DNA of 64,000 bases from Apiosordaria backusii. Taxonomy: Eukaryota; Ascomycota; Sordariomycetes; Sordariales; Lasiosphaeriaceae. This document shows positions 21,385 to 34,828 of the stretch, in pieces; positions within the stretch are counted from its first letter, which is position 1; each line of letters opens with the position of its first letter. The notes below the pieces were generated by a model. It ran no database searches. It was not told the DNA's origin and was given only the letters and a program-made list of their open reading frames with translations. The stretch is from assembly GCA_030549205.1 (NCBI GenBank), contig JAUKTV010000029.1, positions 122,159 through 186,158 on the forward strand, read 5' to 3'. The translations under genes were made by a program, and so were the position numbers.

Positions 21385-22941
21385 GGCTTTTTGGTTGAGG
21401 AGCTGAACTTGATTCGGATCTTGGGGTGTGCAAGGGGTGCGTGTGCTTGTGCAAATATGGCTCTGAAGAAAGGTAGACGAATTCGCAGCTGCTATCGTCA
21501 AATATTAAGATGCTTGAGGTGTAATTTTGGAAACAAAAATCGACAGAAAGCTTTTTGTAGTTGGTTATTTAAGATTCTATGGGGCGCAAAACTTTACCGC
21601 ACCAACCAAGTAAGAGGCTTCTGTGGCAACTGACCTCGTGAGCTTCCCATCTCATCAAGGTTTATCACACACAATGTGCCTCGATGGCCCCAAGTCTGAA
21701 CTATCCCAAAGACCCATCACCATCCCCCCTCTTTATTCAAAACTCCAGTCTTGATTCTCGTGTCCACCCTCAACCACAAGACCCTTCCAAAAACGTAACC
21801 TGAAAAATACGCATGAAAAAAAAACGTATTAGGAATCCAACTCTCCAGCAGGAAACCTTATATCGCCACCCTGGGTGATCTCCAAATGAGGTTACCAAGT
21901 GATACCACAAGTAACAGGTACTGTAACCGTGATCACGTCGAGCACAGTGAAAGTGTTCTGGGCAGGCATGCTTCCCTCTCATCTACCATTTAGGCAGGGA
22001 GATTAATATTTCAAATAGCCATGATTGTGTCACAGGTACGCCTCAAACGATATTCCAAGTGCGCAAAAAAGATATATCTATTCGCTACCAACAAACGCTA
22101 CATGCCCAACTCAGGTGAAGAGATACCATATAGGTAACAGCTGTTCATTACCCAAACACTTCAGATACTGTATTATACACCTACGTCAGTTGTAGATACG
22201 CATCAAATACACTTTTGATGCAAAGCATAAAACAAACATTCTTTCACACATCACAGATCTCGCCCACTGAGCCCTTGTTCAATTTCTCCTCACTTCAACG
22301 TCATCTCTTTACCCTGCCCTCCAGTGTACTTGAAGCGACTCAATCTTGAAATCAAGATCCATCCCTCCTCAGCGGCACCAGCCGAACAAATGACAAGCAA
22401 CAAGCCTTTTTCACGCAGTCCCGTCGTGGCCGGCGCTTAACCCGCCCCGCGCTTCCCAATCGCAACGGTCGCTCCACACAACAATATGTGACAGCCAATG
22501 ATGTAACAATGCAATCAACAACCCCGATCGACTTGTCCAAAGGGGATTAGCTACCGCACATGCAAGATGATCGGATGCAAGCCCTGGACTGAATGAGTGG
22601 GGGAGAGCCCAACCTGGAACGTTATTCCAACCTCGACCCGAATCCAGACCTGTATCTGATTTCGCCGATTGGTCTCTTGACGCTTGCGGCGGCTGACAGG
22701 AACAACAAGCTCTGCTTTGCCGCTATAATTCGGGTTCCCTCTCCCCATTTTGAACATGGGCGTCTCATGAGGCACACACGCTAGGCCTCCCCCCCGCATC
22801 CCAGCCTCCGCAAAGCTGGACTTGTGTGCCTACTCATGTTGGTGGTGAGCCTCACACACACATATCTTGTTTTGTTTCATCAACTACTCCCCAATTCCAC
22901 CACCATCCTCCACTCTCACCACCACCACAACCACCACCAAA
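21385..22941. other. Intergenic
   Basis: About 1.5 kb between the divergent coiled-coil gene (-) and the unknown gene (+). Short frames occur on both strands but lack domains. The last 150 bp before 22942 is a CCACC/CACCA-rich leader. No RNA gene or repeat was recognised. Confidence 0.4.
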
Positions 22942-23755
22942 ATGCACCCCCTCACAACCTCCGACCTCGCCTTCCTCCTCTGCACCTCCTCCTCCTCCTC
23001 CTCCACCCCACCAAACACCCCCCTCTCTCTATCAACAACCTACGGTCTCACCATCACCCTCTTCCCCGACGGTTCCTTATCCATCTCCCTCTCCCCTTCC
23101 AAACCACCACCACCACCAGCCTGCAAACCAGCCAGCATAGCCTCCATCCTCCACACGCCCCCCAATCTCATCCCAATACCAACCCCACCCCCCCAAAGAA
23201 AGCGCACTACCTCCTCTCCCCCGACTTTTCCACCTCGACCTACCTCTGGACCCCCAACTCCCAAATCCTAGACGAATGGATCCCCGCAGATGAATCCCTT
23301 TTGGAATCACTGTATTCCAACCCTGACAACATACTTGATGATAACATGGCGAAACAAGGGAGCTGGTTCGACGAATATCTAGACTGGGTAGGCAGGGCAG
23401 AGGACCAGTTGCTGGCTTTCTCTGGGAATGGAAAGGGAGGGTGCGATCTAATGCCGAGGGAATCGGATGATAGTTTTATTAGTATTGATTCCCCAACAGA
23501 AGACTCCGAAGAGGGAGAAAGGGAGATATTTCAAGATGAAGGGGAAAGAACGCTCTGGATGGTGGAGGGGGTGTTGCTTGCAGCTTGGTTGGCGCTGCAG
23601 GAGGGGGTGGAGGGGGTGGGGTATCGGCCTGGGGGTTTGCTGGGGAAATCGTCGGAGAGGAAGATGAGCAACGAGGGGTGTATTTACTGGAGAAAGGGGG
23701 GAGGGTGAGTTTGGGGGAGGTTGTGGGGGGGTTTTTGAGGGATGTGAGGACATAG
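22942..23755 (+). CDS. Unknown fungal protein with two apparent frameshifts at homopolymers
   Basis: The start at 22942 (MHPLTTSDLAFLLC) follows a CAAA-rich leader. The first frame reads sensibly to about residue 75 (SIASILHTPPNLIPIP). At a C7 run (about 23188-23194) the protein-like text moves to another frame: KAHYLLSPDFSTSTYLWTPN, then DEWIPADESLLESLYSNPDN and WMVEGVLLAAWLALQEGVEG. Near a G4 run at about 23673 it moves again and ends VYLLEKGGRVSLGEVVGG to a stop at 23755. The quality of the text either side argues for one gene of about 270 residues. True mutations, sequencing error or missed introns could each explain the shifts; no good splice sites were seen. It is Ser/Pro-rich early and acidic in the middle, with no known domain. 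Confidence 0.5.
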
Positions 23756-24313
23756 ATTGTAATGCAGCTGGAGGGTTCAGATCGTTGTTTGTGCATAGCG
23801 ATGGATGGCGAAGGACAGACAAGGTAATTGCATATTTGAACCTCAAGTGAGAGAGAAAAATGGTGGTTTCATTTCGTTTGGACCATTATCATTGTAACAA
23901 AAAAAGGGTATGCTGAGAAGATTGTTTATACCGTGATATTATATGTGCTGTGATGAAGACCTCCTCCTGTCGGCTTACTTCTGTCACCTCCCTTCCATCC
24001 CATGTACAACCTGTGCTTGTCCTGCTTATTGGCGTTCTTTGATGTTGAGCCGAATGCGCCAACGGCACCTCTCACTCGGCTTGATGATCATCGCGACCTG
24101 ACAATCTTGCCCGCCCTCATCCCGTCGACTAGTTGCTCCCGTTTGTTTGTCTTTGAGTAGTCCGTGTGGCATAGCAGCAGCCCCTCTCATCATCAATCCC
24201 GTCACGAATCGTCGACATCATGGACCCCATCCTCCCAGTCAGTCCGCCAAACATCCCGAGATTCATTCCCTCCCGTGCTTCAGATTGAACGTCCCTCATC
24301 AAAGTTTAACCAA
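23756..24313. other. Intergenic
   Basis: Between the 3' end of the unknown plus-strand gene and the 3' end of the small membrane protein gene, so it is a convergent spacer. Nothing else is supported. Confidence 0.4.
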
Positions 24314-24586
24314 CTACCGACTCGACATGGCAAAATAAAGCATAATCATCGGCCAACCCGTCGACAGCACAAACGCCGCCAGCACCGAAAACAAGTTCGG
24401 ATCCCTGTCCTGTTCCCTGCCCGACCACCTAGAGAGCAGCGTAACGGCGCACCAGATCATGCCGATACCGTACACCGACCCAGCCCACGCGATGCCCAAG
24501 ATGATGCTGTTCATCTGGTCCTCCTTGGCGAACACGGCGCCCGAGGTGTCGGCGAACTTTTCCTGGAGGGAGAGATTCTGACCCAT
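24314..24586 (-). CDS. Small two-helix membrane protein
   Basis: A 90-residue single-exon frame: a polar N-terminus (MGQNLSLQEKFADTSG), a first hydrophobic segment at about residues 25-50 (IILGIAWAGSVYGIGMIWCA), a charged loop (SRWSGREQDRDP) and a second segment (LFSVLAAFVLSTGWPMIMLY), ending AMSSR. The pattern is that of a small integral membrane protein with two spans. I do not recognise the family. It is considered real because the hydrophobic layout is coherent and the start context is clean. Confidence 0.6.
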   Translation of the reverse strand: MGQNLSLQEKFADTSGAVFAKEDQMNSIILGIAWAGSVYGIGMIWCAVTLLSRWSGREQDRDPNLFSVLAAFVLSTGWPMIMLYFAMSSR

Positions 24587-26599
24587 TTTGGCGGTTGTTG
24601 GATGCTAACTAAACTGAATGTTTCAAAAGGAGGGTGTGATGTGCTAGGGGGTTGCGTCGTCGCTTGTGTGTTGGTGACGGAGTGCCTGAAGAAGAGAGAG
24701 TGGCGAGGTTGATAAAGTTCGACCAGCGACAGACAAGGATGAATTCCAAGCACAGGAGATATAATAAAATGATAGCAAACAAAAAACAATGACCTAAAGG
24801 ATTAAAAGGTCAAGATGGAGAGAATCGAATTTTGGTGTGTGTGGTATGTTGGGTGAAATGACTGCGACCAGCGACCAGCGATCAAGAACCTGCCCGACAA
24901 CGACAACAACAACAACAAAAATAAAGAACGAATGGGAATTTGTTGGTGGAAAGAGGGGAAAAGTGGAAGAAAAGAGATGGGAAAGAGAAAGGCAAGAGAG
25001 AGAAAATGATGGGAGGTGTGGAAACAAAAATGTCACTTCCCAAACCACACCATCTCGTCTCGTCTTTGGGAAGCGCAAGGAGTGAAAAAGCTGAGGCAAT
25101 CTAACAGCGAGGCGAGGACTGTGATTGGTGCCCCCAGAAAGCTTGACCCCCTCGCCTGCGACGGAACCCCAGACTTGAGACGGTTGGTGATCCGGACGAG
25201 CCTCCTCGGCCAGGGGTCAGACAGGGGGTTGCTTGGAGGGTCAACCTCCTGGTCGGTGTTCTGGTGGCCCGTGCTGGAAACAATGCCATGTCGGCTTACC
25301 GCACGGATTGGAGAGTTGCCGGATGGAAAAACAGGATGAGATCGTCGATCGCTTGGATGCAAGAGTACTGTAGAAAAGTATAAATATCAGCGCGTGTTCG
25401 TCTGTTCGAAGAAAGCACAGAGACGCGATGTTGCACTGACGTCACTTGGCTCAGTGGGTCGATGTGGGGCATTTCTGGCCCCAGCGTCGTGCGGTTTTGA
25501 GCCTGCCATCTCATCTCTGACACGAACAGTGACGCCCCTGGAAACAACACCACCAGGCTCTTCCCAGATGAAGCTTATCGTCAATTCAGTCCAAGTTGAG
25601 GGCTGAATCAACAAGGGGCCAGTGCGCAAACAAACTGAGATTGCCAAGAAAACATCCGACAGCCATTGTGTTGGGATGTTCCAAATTTGGTCTGTGATTG
25701 ATGGCCTGGATGCCATTGTTGTCGCGAAATGGCAAATCCCATCTTTTCGCATCTCGATTGTATCCCTGCAATTCTTCATCGTTAGCTTGAATATACTGAT
25801 CCACCCTTTTGTCGCACTCTCTGAGCCTCGTGATAAATGTGCTGTGTTGCTGTGGCACTGGGGGCTAGTCTCTGCTGGCTTACCTTGGCAAACTCCTGAG
25901 ACCTCGCTTGCTTGTCTTGTACTTCGCGGCATCAGACAGGCTTGATCATGACACTCGGAATGTTTGCAAACGCTGACCATATTTGTCGGGGTTTGTGTTT
26001 GGGCACGCCAAACTTTCCCAACTGCATTGGCCCCACCCTTGACATCGTTTCGGTAGGCAGCTCCCAAAGATTAGGACGCAGAATTTTCAATTGTATTAGG
26101 AACTGCTGGAGGATCTGAACGCGATCATCATATTTTTCATCAGAAAGCCCTTCATTATTGCCTGAGACGGGACAAAGAACTGGTAGATGTGGCGAGTAGG
26201 TATTATTGTTACAATGTTGCGTGAGATAGAACGTAGTCCCTAAAGTACGTATGGTACCTAGGGATATTCAACCAGATGCTGGAGTGGAAGCTAGACACCC
26301 CTTCGATGGATGATAACAGCTCATACCCTTGGCATTTCGCCTTCCAGGTCTGCTTGTGAGTATCAGGTCTTCAGAATATGGTGACTAAACGTGACAATAT
26401 GGCACACCGCGTTGGAAATTGAAGCTAATCTGCCTTCGGGTTTCACCGATGAAGGGCAACGCTTCAGGCAATGAGGCTATAACTGAAGAGTCTTTTGGTA
26501 AAGCTGAGTATCAGAACGGGAGGAAGTAGACATGAGGCTTCTATCTTTGTATTTGTCGGCACACAAACAGGAAGATCGCTGGAAAGATGTAGAAGGGAT
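24587..26599. other. Gene-poor stretch bordering the RIP-mutated block
   Basis: Several overlapping frames exist. The most protein-like fragment is on the minus strand around 25586-25858 (FITRLRECDKRVDQYIQAND, a possible coiled coil), perhaps preceded by a REVQDKQARSQEFAK stretch near 25900-25945 ending at a GTAAGCC donor. The upstream frame meets a stop at once, so a complete gene could not be built. Composition becomes AT-rich from about 26,600. Confidence 0.35.
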
Positions 26600-29259
26600 G
26601 GGACATGTAGATGGTATATTTATAGCGCTAGGTTATATTGGTGGTGTTTTCTTTAGCACCAGTCTATAGCGTCTTATGCCTTACTTAACAGTATACCTAA
26701 GAAATATATATTATAGGTCGAGATCTTCGATTTTAGCGTTTAGGTAAGTAAGGAATCTAAGCCCTCCGGTTAAACATCTAGTTGCCTATTTTATAAAACT
26801 ATCTATAACCAATAGTCTAAGTCGGACATATGTATATAATCCTATTTATATTTTAAACTTATTTAAGAATGTTATTAAATATATAATCTACTATAAACTC
26901 TATCGAAGGGTATTAATTATAAGTATAGTATATAATTGATTTTATTTAAGAAAGTAAAAACTAACTGACTATTAACTATATGTTAATTAAAGTAAGTATT
27001 AATCTTATAGATAATATTATTTATAATTGTTATATTTATTTAGTTATAATTTAAAAGGATAGTTAGTATAGTAAGATTATAGTATATATTTTTTATAATT
27101 GCCTTACTTATTATACTTGCTATTTTCTTCCTTATACCTATTATAAGGATAGATATAGAAGAGGATAGCTTTAAGTTTATAGTACCGACTACTGTGTTTA
27201 CTTTAAAGGATGTTTAATTAAGAAGAAGATGTTTATATTTAAATGTAGTAAATAGTTAATTTAAGATCTGGGATTTTAATAATAGTTAATAATGTTTAAG
27301 GCTATATAATATATAAATATTATTATCGACATTGAATTAAGTGTAGAAGCAAACGGTGTTTAATATATAGTATACGTACGATAGAATTCTTTATTATCTT
27401 TTTTTCTTTTAGAGGGGAACGTATAGCTGTATAGAGAAGACGATTTGATCTAATTTCTGATTCATCTTTCATTAACTGGCCTGCCGGCGATATATCTTAG
27501 TAATTTATATTAAACCTAGGTACTAAAGAATATCTGTTTAATTTCGTTCACTTAATATTTATATAACCCTATTTGATCTAATCCTAGTGTAAATAAGACT
27601 TAATTTCCAGGATCGCGGCTCCTAAATTAAGTTGTAAGTAAATGTACTTTTATCTTCGATAGAATTAGCCTACGGTTATATTTCTATATAGCAATTATCA
27701 CCTTTTTCTTTTAAAAGTTGTAGTTTTATTAGAAAATCCTACCATTTTGTAAAGCCCTACGTAATTTTATATTAATATTATCTCTATAGTCTTTTAGTAT
27801 GTACTGGTTATACTTCTTCTTTATTATATAAAATAGCTCCTATAATAACTTTAACGTAATAACTAAGCTTATAAAAGCAGCAGTTAACGTTAAAAAACTA
27901 GGCAAGTATAAAGCCTTAAAGATATTAATACTGGTAGTTAAATAAAAGTAAAGTAAATAAGTAAAGCGGGAATAAATTAAGGTAACTGTAGATATTTTAT
28001 ACTTACTGACCTTTATATAGTGTTAAATATTATAAACCGATTTTAAATTAACTTAAATAAATAATAAGTTAAGTACTAATTATTTTTAAAGTTAACTGAA
28101 ACTAAAAAACTTAATAAAGTAAGGAAGTATTATATACTATACAGTATTAACTACAGTTTTATACTAGCTATATGCACTATATAGATTATGCTTTTACTAA
28201 TCACTTATTTATACTTCTACCCAGTTATCGGCCCTTTAGCTATTTCTTCCTTTTCTTCTATACTTTAGAATTAATGATATAAAGTAATCTACTATTAATA
28301 GCCTTACCCTTTTTATTTTACTTACCTTTTATAATAGAAGGGAGTAGAGTACCGCCTATTATCTATACTTAAAAAGCGACTTACTTTTTTAAAATAATAT
28401 AAGTAGAGCATTTACTTACTAAGTATAGGTTCTTCTTCTAACACTTTATCAAAGTCGTCGTCCTTAGACTCTATCGAACGTACAAAAGTAACTTACGCTT
28501 TAAATATTTTTCTTTAACTTTACTATCCTTTATAATAATTATTATAGCTTTAAATAAAACGATAGTACTATTTATAAAGCTAACTATACTAGGCTCTACT
28601 TTCTTTTTATTACTCTCCCTTAATATATTAAGTTTAACTAACTGTTTAATTTATATTACCCTAATAGCTATCTTCACATTTTATATACTACTACTTATAT
28701 TAATAATAAAGCTCTTCTTTATCCCTCTATTACAACCTTTACTACTATTTAACTACATTATACTCATATTTACTTTACTCTACTAACTACTACTATATAG
28801 CTTTTTATATAGCCTAATTTACATTATTTACCGGCCCTATCGTATTTTATTTTTAATACTTTTCCTATATATAGAGACTTAATTTTACCTAAATTTAAAT
28901 TATCTAATTACTATTTTAAAAATATTATTCTTACTTTTACTATCTCTTTTCTTTTTACTTTTCTTAAGCTTAAAAATATAAATATACCTAGTCTTAAAAT
29001 ACTTAATCCTTTTTCTATTAAAGTCGCTTTTACTTTTTACACTATTAAAACTTTAACATTTCTTTCTCTTTTAACAGTCAGATTTTACTTACTACTAAAG
29101 CTATATTTATGGTAAAATTAATAAAAAACTAGTATATAATTTAACTATACTAAATATTCGATACCTCTACTATTAAATAAATAAATATAAAGAACTATAA
29201 ATGTAGTTTTTATTATTACTTATTATAATTAACTTACTTTTATTAATACTATTCCTTTA
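26600..29259. repeat. RIP-degraded repeat DNA, element type not identified
   Basis: Extremely AT-rich with dense TA dinucleotides and stops in all frames, the outcome of repeated C-to-T and G-to-A change on both strands. A few short segments keep higher GC (for example near 27,470-27,490 and 28,440-28,500). No family-specific motif could be read with confidence. It ends exactly where the copia 5' LTR starts. Confidence 0.75.
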
Positions 29260-29938
29260 TGTTGAAATACAGTACTTAGTTGTAGATTTTACAGTATATT
29301 TTGGCCTATAATCTATAGGGCTAATAATAACTAATGGCTTAGAATTATAGCGCTTACTAATACTCTACTACGGTAATTGCAGTAGTCTTTAGACCTTTAA
29401 AGTAGCCCGAAGCTTCGGATAGTTAACGTACTATAATGGTAAAACGTTAGCGTCCTATACTTTATAAATAGCTTCTGGTTAATATATTTAATAATTAGAC
29501 TTAGCCGGCCAGTTAAGTTTATAATTAGTAAATTTAATAGGTATTTAAGCCTTATAGTTAGCGGATTTAACGGACATTTAAGCTTTATAATTAACAGACT
29601 TAACAGATATTTAGGTTTTAAAATAACGAAAAATTTAGAAAGTAATATAAGGTTAAAAATCTATAATAGGTTTTATTTTTTATAACTATTTATTATAATA
29701 TTTTCTTAATTATTAAATTAATTTAATATACTAGTTTACTATATTTTATAATACTTTATAAGCCTATATTATAATATTTACCTTCTATATATTATAAGGT
29801 ATTGCCTTTATAATTTACCTTCTTTTAATACTTAATTACTATTATATACTGTAAATAAAGCTCTCTTTACTTTTAATATTTTATACTATTCTTTATATAA
29901 ATTTATATTTATAAGCCTATAAGATATTTATTTTAATA
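29260..29938 (+). repeat. 5' LTR of copia copy A
   Basis: 679 bp, TG to TA (CA before RIP). It pairs along its length with 34152-34828. This copy keeps more GC at its left end (TTGGCCTATAATC) than the 3' LTR does at the same place. Inside are three or four imperfect tandem units of about 35 bp built on a word like GACTTAACAGATATTTAGG (29,500-29,630). Confidence 0.85.
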
Positions 29939-32900
29939 AATTATAAGCCTAGGCTTATATTATCTAGCTAAATTTCTTTATTTTATAGCCTCTATAATAA
30001 TATCTATCCTATAAACTTTATTTATTATAGATTACTGAAAACCTGAGAAATAGTATTTTAGTACTTTTAATAGTATTTTTACTTTTCTTTTAAATATTAA
30101 AGACTTGAAAAATAGTATTTTAATACTTTTAATAATACTTTTACTTTCCTTTTAAACCTTCGACTTTTTTTATTATAAAGGATAAAGATATATACAATCT
30201 TTCTATAAACCTTAAAGTTTTAAGGACTTTTAACCTTTTATTAACTTTTAACTTTTTTAAAGGCTTTAGTTTTATTTATTACTTTTAATAATTATAAAAT
30301 AACCTTATAGTTACCTTTAATAGTAAGATTAGGGCTACTATAAGAAGTTTTATTAATTAAATTAAAACTTTAAATGCTAAAATTAACTAAGTTAATATTT
30401 ATATTAATAATTTTAATACTTACCTCCTATTAGAACGTACTACTTTAAACCCCTTTAAGTATTTTTTTAAACTTTCTATAAACCTACCTACGCTACCTTT
30501 ATTTTCAGATACTTTAATTTATATAGATTTATCGGCCTTTATTGTTATATTTATTATAGTACCTTTTTTAAATTAAATTATTTAAAAGATTATTATATTT
30601 TTAATAAAGGATCTTACTAAATAGATCCTTTACTTTATTAAAAAATAAAAACTTTTAAGTTTTAAAAATTAGCGCTTTTAATATTAAACTTTTATTATTT
30701 AAATAAAGGTTTTAAACCTTTTTAAATTTATAAATAAATTTAAATTAATTATTAATTTATTAAATGATAATTTAAAAGCCTTCCTTCTTTTTATTATTTA
30801 AAATACCCTATAAATAAACCTACTACTTATTATTAAAACTAAAAACTTTTTAATAACCTTTTTTTAATAATTATAAACTTAGTATATCTTTATTTAAACT
30901 ATCCTTTAAAATAAACTTTATAAAGCTTATTATATTATTAAATTTAATAATTTATTTAAAATAATTAAATATAATATTAAGTTTAATATCCTTATTATAA
31001 AGCTTTAAAATTTAAGTATTATAATTTAATTTATTAATTAAATTAATTACTATTTAAACTTATTAAAAGGCAGTTTTTTACTATAATATAAATACTTTAA
31101 AGTTTTAATTTACTAAAATAAATATAATTTTAACTATTCTTACTACTCTATATTAGAATTTTTATAGGGGAAGCTTTTAACTAAAACCTATATTTTTAAT
31201 ATTATAATTACCTAAACCTTTTTTATATTTTATTTTTATATTACCTTTATTAAGGATTTTAAAGCTTTAAAGGCTTTAAATATCTTTATAAAAAACCCTA
31301 TAAAGTTTAAGTTTATTAAAAAAAAAAAAAAAAAAGGGGGATAAGAAAAAAGAAGATATTAAAGACTTTAAAAATTCTAAAGAAATTTCTTTTATAGTAG
31401 GCTTTAACTTTAATATAAGTTTTTATAATACTAAACCTTTAAAGTTAATTAAGCTTTATAAATATTATAACTTTATTAAGTTTATAGTATCTTTATCTTT
31501 TAAAGTCTTGCTTTTTATATTTATTAATTTAATTAATTATGTTAATTTAACTTTAAAAAAAGCCTAGCTTTTTAATATTAAGTTTATAGTCTATATTTAT
31601 AATAATAAAAACCTTTTTATTAACTTTATTAAAATAAAAGTTAAGCCTTTAACTATAGAAGGTAACTTTATAAGAATTATTGGTAAAAATATTATAAAAG
31701 TCCAATTCTTTATTAAAATTTATAATAATAAAGCTTATTTTTTAACTATTGATTTTATTAAAACCTTTTTTATTTTTACATTTTTATTAAATATTATTAA
31801 TAAAGACCGTTTATATAATACTAAAGAAGCTTTATATAATTAAAAGTTTACCAATAATAACTATAATTTTATTACTTTTTTAAATTTTAAAAGATTAAGG
31901 TTTTACTTTAATTTTAAAAACTAACTTTAATTAAAAGTATCCTATTAATAGTACTTTAATAATTACTTTACTTTTTTTAAAGTCTTTAAAGCTTTTAAAA
32001 TTTTAAAGGAGGTCTTTTTTAAAGCTCTTAATTTTTTAAAAGAAGATAGGTTTTTTAAAGATCTTAATAAACCTTTATTAGCTTTAATTTAATTAACTAT
32101 CCTTTAATATATATAATTTAAATATATAGATCTTAACCTTTTAAAGAAAACTTCTCTTATTATTAAAGGTATATTTAATTTATAAAAAGTTAAGGTTAAA
32201 GATTTAGTTTATAAAAACTATAATATTATAAAAATCTTTCGAAAGCCTTTTAAAAATCCTATTTAGGACCTTTTTTTTACCTTAAACTATTTAAAAAAGG
32301 ATATTATTATTATTAAGCCTATTTTACTATTAAAGAAACTTTATAATTTAATTATAATAAATCGAAAGACCTATTTTCGATTTTTTAAACTATTAACTAT
32401 TAAAAATAATACTATTATAGTACTTTATTTACTATTTAAAGGCTTAAATAATACTTTTTAATAATACCTTATTTATTTTTATTATAATAAAAGAAAAGAA
32501 GTCTTTTCTTTAAATACTTACTTTATTAAAAAAGATATTAACTTTAATATATTAAGTTTTAAAACTTTTAATTAAAATAGCTTAATTAAATATTTTATTA
32601 AGGTTATTTTAAATTATTTTAAAGTTATTATTTTAATTTTAAACCTTTTTATTATTTTTTAAAGGTATATAGCTATTTTTATAATAGAAATTATTAATTA
32701 TATAGCTTAAAACTTTAAAGATTTTATACCTTATTAAGCTTTTTATAATAAACTATTACCTTTTTAAATATTATATTAATTAAACCTTTTAAATTATAAA
32801 ACTATAAATATTAAGATTATAGTATATATCTTTATTAAAGATTAAACTATAAATTTTAAGCTTACCTTTTAAGGAATTAAAGGAAGATTTATAACTATTT

Positions 32901-34151
32901 TAGGTTATTAAATCTCTTTAATTTATTTAAGTTTAAATAAAATTATTAAAACTAACTTTATTAAATTTTATAAAGACTTATTAGTTTAAATTATAGGTCC
33001 TTTAAGTTTTATAAATCCTTTAAAAGTCTTTAATTACTTTAATAAATTAAAAGAAAATACTATTATTTAAGTCTTTAAATCTTTTATTTATAATCCTCCT
33101 TTTTTATTAATTCCTAATTTCTTAGTATTTAAATTATCTTTTATATTACCTACTTAACTATTATTTAAGCTTATAATTCTAATACCTATAGTACCCTTTA
33201 CTATTATTAAAATCTTTCTTTCTTAGGCTTTATAGAAGTAACGTAAAGAATTTATACTTATAAATAATATAAATTATAGTAAGTTTATTTTTTATTTAGT
33301 TTTTTATTATAAAAAATATTAAAAAGCCTATATTATAAAGGTAGTTAAGTATTTTGGAATTAGCATTAAATTAACTTCCCTTTTATTAAGTTTTGGAATT
33401 ATAAATAAAGGTAATAAGCTTAGAAACTTTATAAGCTCCTTTAATTAATATTTATATTAATAATTAATTGGTATTTTAATATATACTATAGTTTAAACTA
33501 AACTTAACGTAGTCTTTAGTATTTAATAGTTTTTATAATATTTAATATAGCTTATTAATATTTATTTAAAAGCTATAAAATTATTACTTTCCTATCTTTA
33601 TTTTAGTATTTATAGTACTATTAATTATAACTTTAATAGTAATTTAAAGCTTATTAATTTTATTAATAGTAACTAGGTTAAGTATAAAGAAAGTATTAAA
33701 TTTACTTATAGTTAGCTATTTACTTTAATTAAAGGATTTATTAATTGGAAATTTAAAAAAATGTTTATTATATCCTTTAGTATTTTAAAAGTCGAATATA
33801 TTAAGCTTATTAAAAGCTTTAAAGAAGCTATATAGTTTAAGGATCTTTTTTAGGAAATTTCCAAGCTTATTATAGGCCCTATCTTTCTATTATATAATAA
33901 CGAAGGCTCTATTATTATTATTTATAATAATAAGTATAATTATTAAATTAAATATACTTTAATTTAATTTTAAAGGGTTAAAGAGGCTATATTTATTAGA
34001 ATTATTATTATAACCTACCTTTTTATAAAAAAGATACCTATTAACGGTTTTATTAAAGCCTTATTTATAATACTATTTAATACTTTTATTTTATTATTAA
34101 ATCTTTTTAAGTCTTTTTAATTAGTATTATATATTACAATTATAAAGAAGG

Positions 34152-34828
34152 TATTAAAATATAATATTTAATTATAGACTTTATAATATATTTTAGCTTA
34201 TAATTTATAAAGCTAATAATAATTAATAGTTTAAAATTATAACGTTTATTAATACTTTACTATAGTAATTATAGTAATCTTTAGATCTTTAAAATAGTCT
34301 AAAGCTTTAAATAGTTAATATATTATAACGGTAAAATATTAATATTTTATACTTTATAAACGGTTTTTAATTAGTATATTTAATAGTTAAATTTAATTAA
34401 CTAGTTAAGTCTATAATTAATAGATTTAATAGGCATTTAAGCCTTATAATTAATAGACTTAATAGATATTTAAGCTTTATAGTTAATAAATTTAATAAGT
34501 ATTTAAGCTTTAAAATAAAAAGAGATTTAAAAAGTAATATAAAGCTAAAATCTTATAATAGATTTTATCCTTTACAATTATTTACTATAATACTTTCCTA
34601 ATTACTAAGTTAATTTAATATACTGATTTACTATATTTTACAATACCTTATAAGCTTATATTATAGTATCTACTTTTTATATATTACAGGGCATTGCCCT
34701 TATAAATTACCTTCCTTTAGTGCCTAGTTACTATTGTATATTATAGATAAAGCCCTCTTTGCTTTCAATGTTCTGCGCCGTTCCCTGCACAGGTCTATAC
34801 CTATAGGCCTGTGAGACACTTATCTTAA
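34152..34828 (+). repeat. 3' LTR of copia copy A
   Basis: 677 bp, start mutated to TATTAAAATA and end TTAACA intact. The last 80 bp (from about 34,750) escaped RIP and keep GCGCCGTTCCCTGCACAGG, so they record the pre-mutation LTR end. Confidence 0.85.

Larger units (their letters stand above)
29260..34828 (+). mobile_element. Ty1/copia LTR retrotransposon, complete ends, RIP-degraded, with an internal deletion (copy A)
   Basis: The two LTRs (29260-29938 and 34152-34828) align along their whole length, differing mostly by C/T and G/A changes. The element starts TGTTGAAATAC and ends CTTATCTTAACA. The 5 bp before and after it are both CTTTA (29255-29259 and 34829-34833), a target-site duplication. 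The internal region is littered with stops. Comparison with copy B (60,170-64,000) shows the same 3' half. Copy A lacks about 0.8 kb present in B at roughly 61,745-62,550, including the reverse-transcriptase YVDD-type motif. The end of the internal region corresponds to the copia RNase H tail. The copia assignment comes from copy B. Confidence 0.85.

Noticed and set aside
25387..26067. 226-codon minus-strand frame
   Set aside because: Mixed composition and no motif. A different frame within it gives the better coiled-coil text (25,586-25,858), and neither could be built into a gene.
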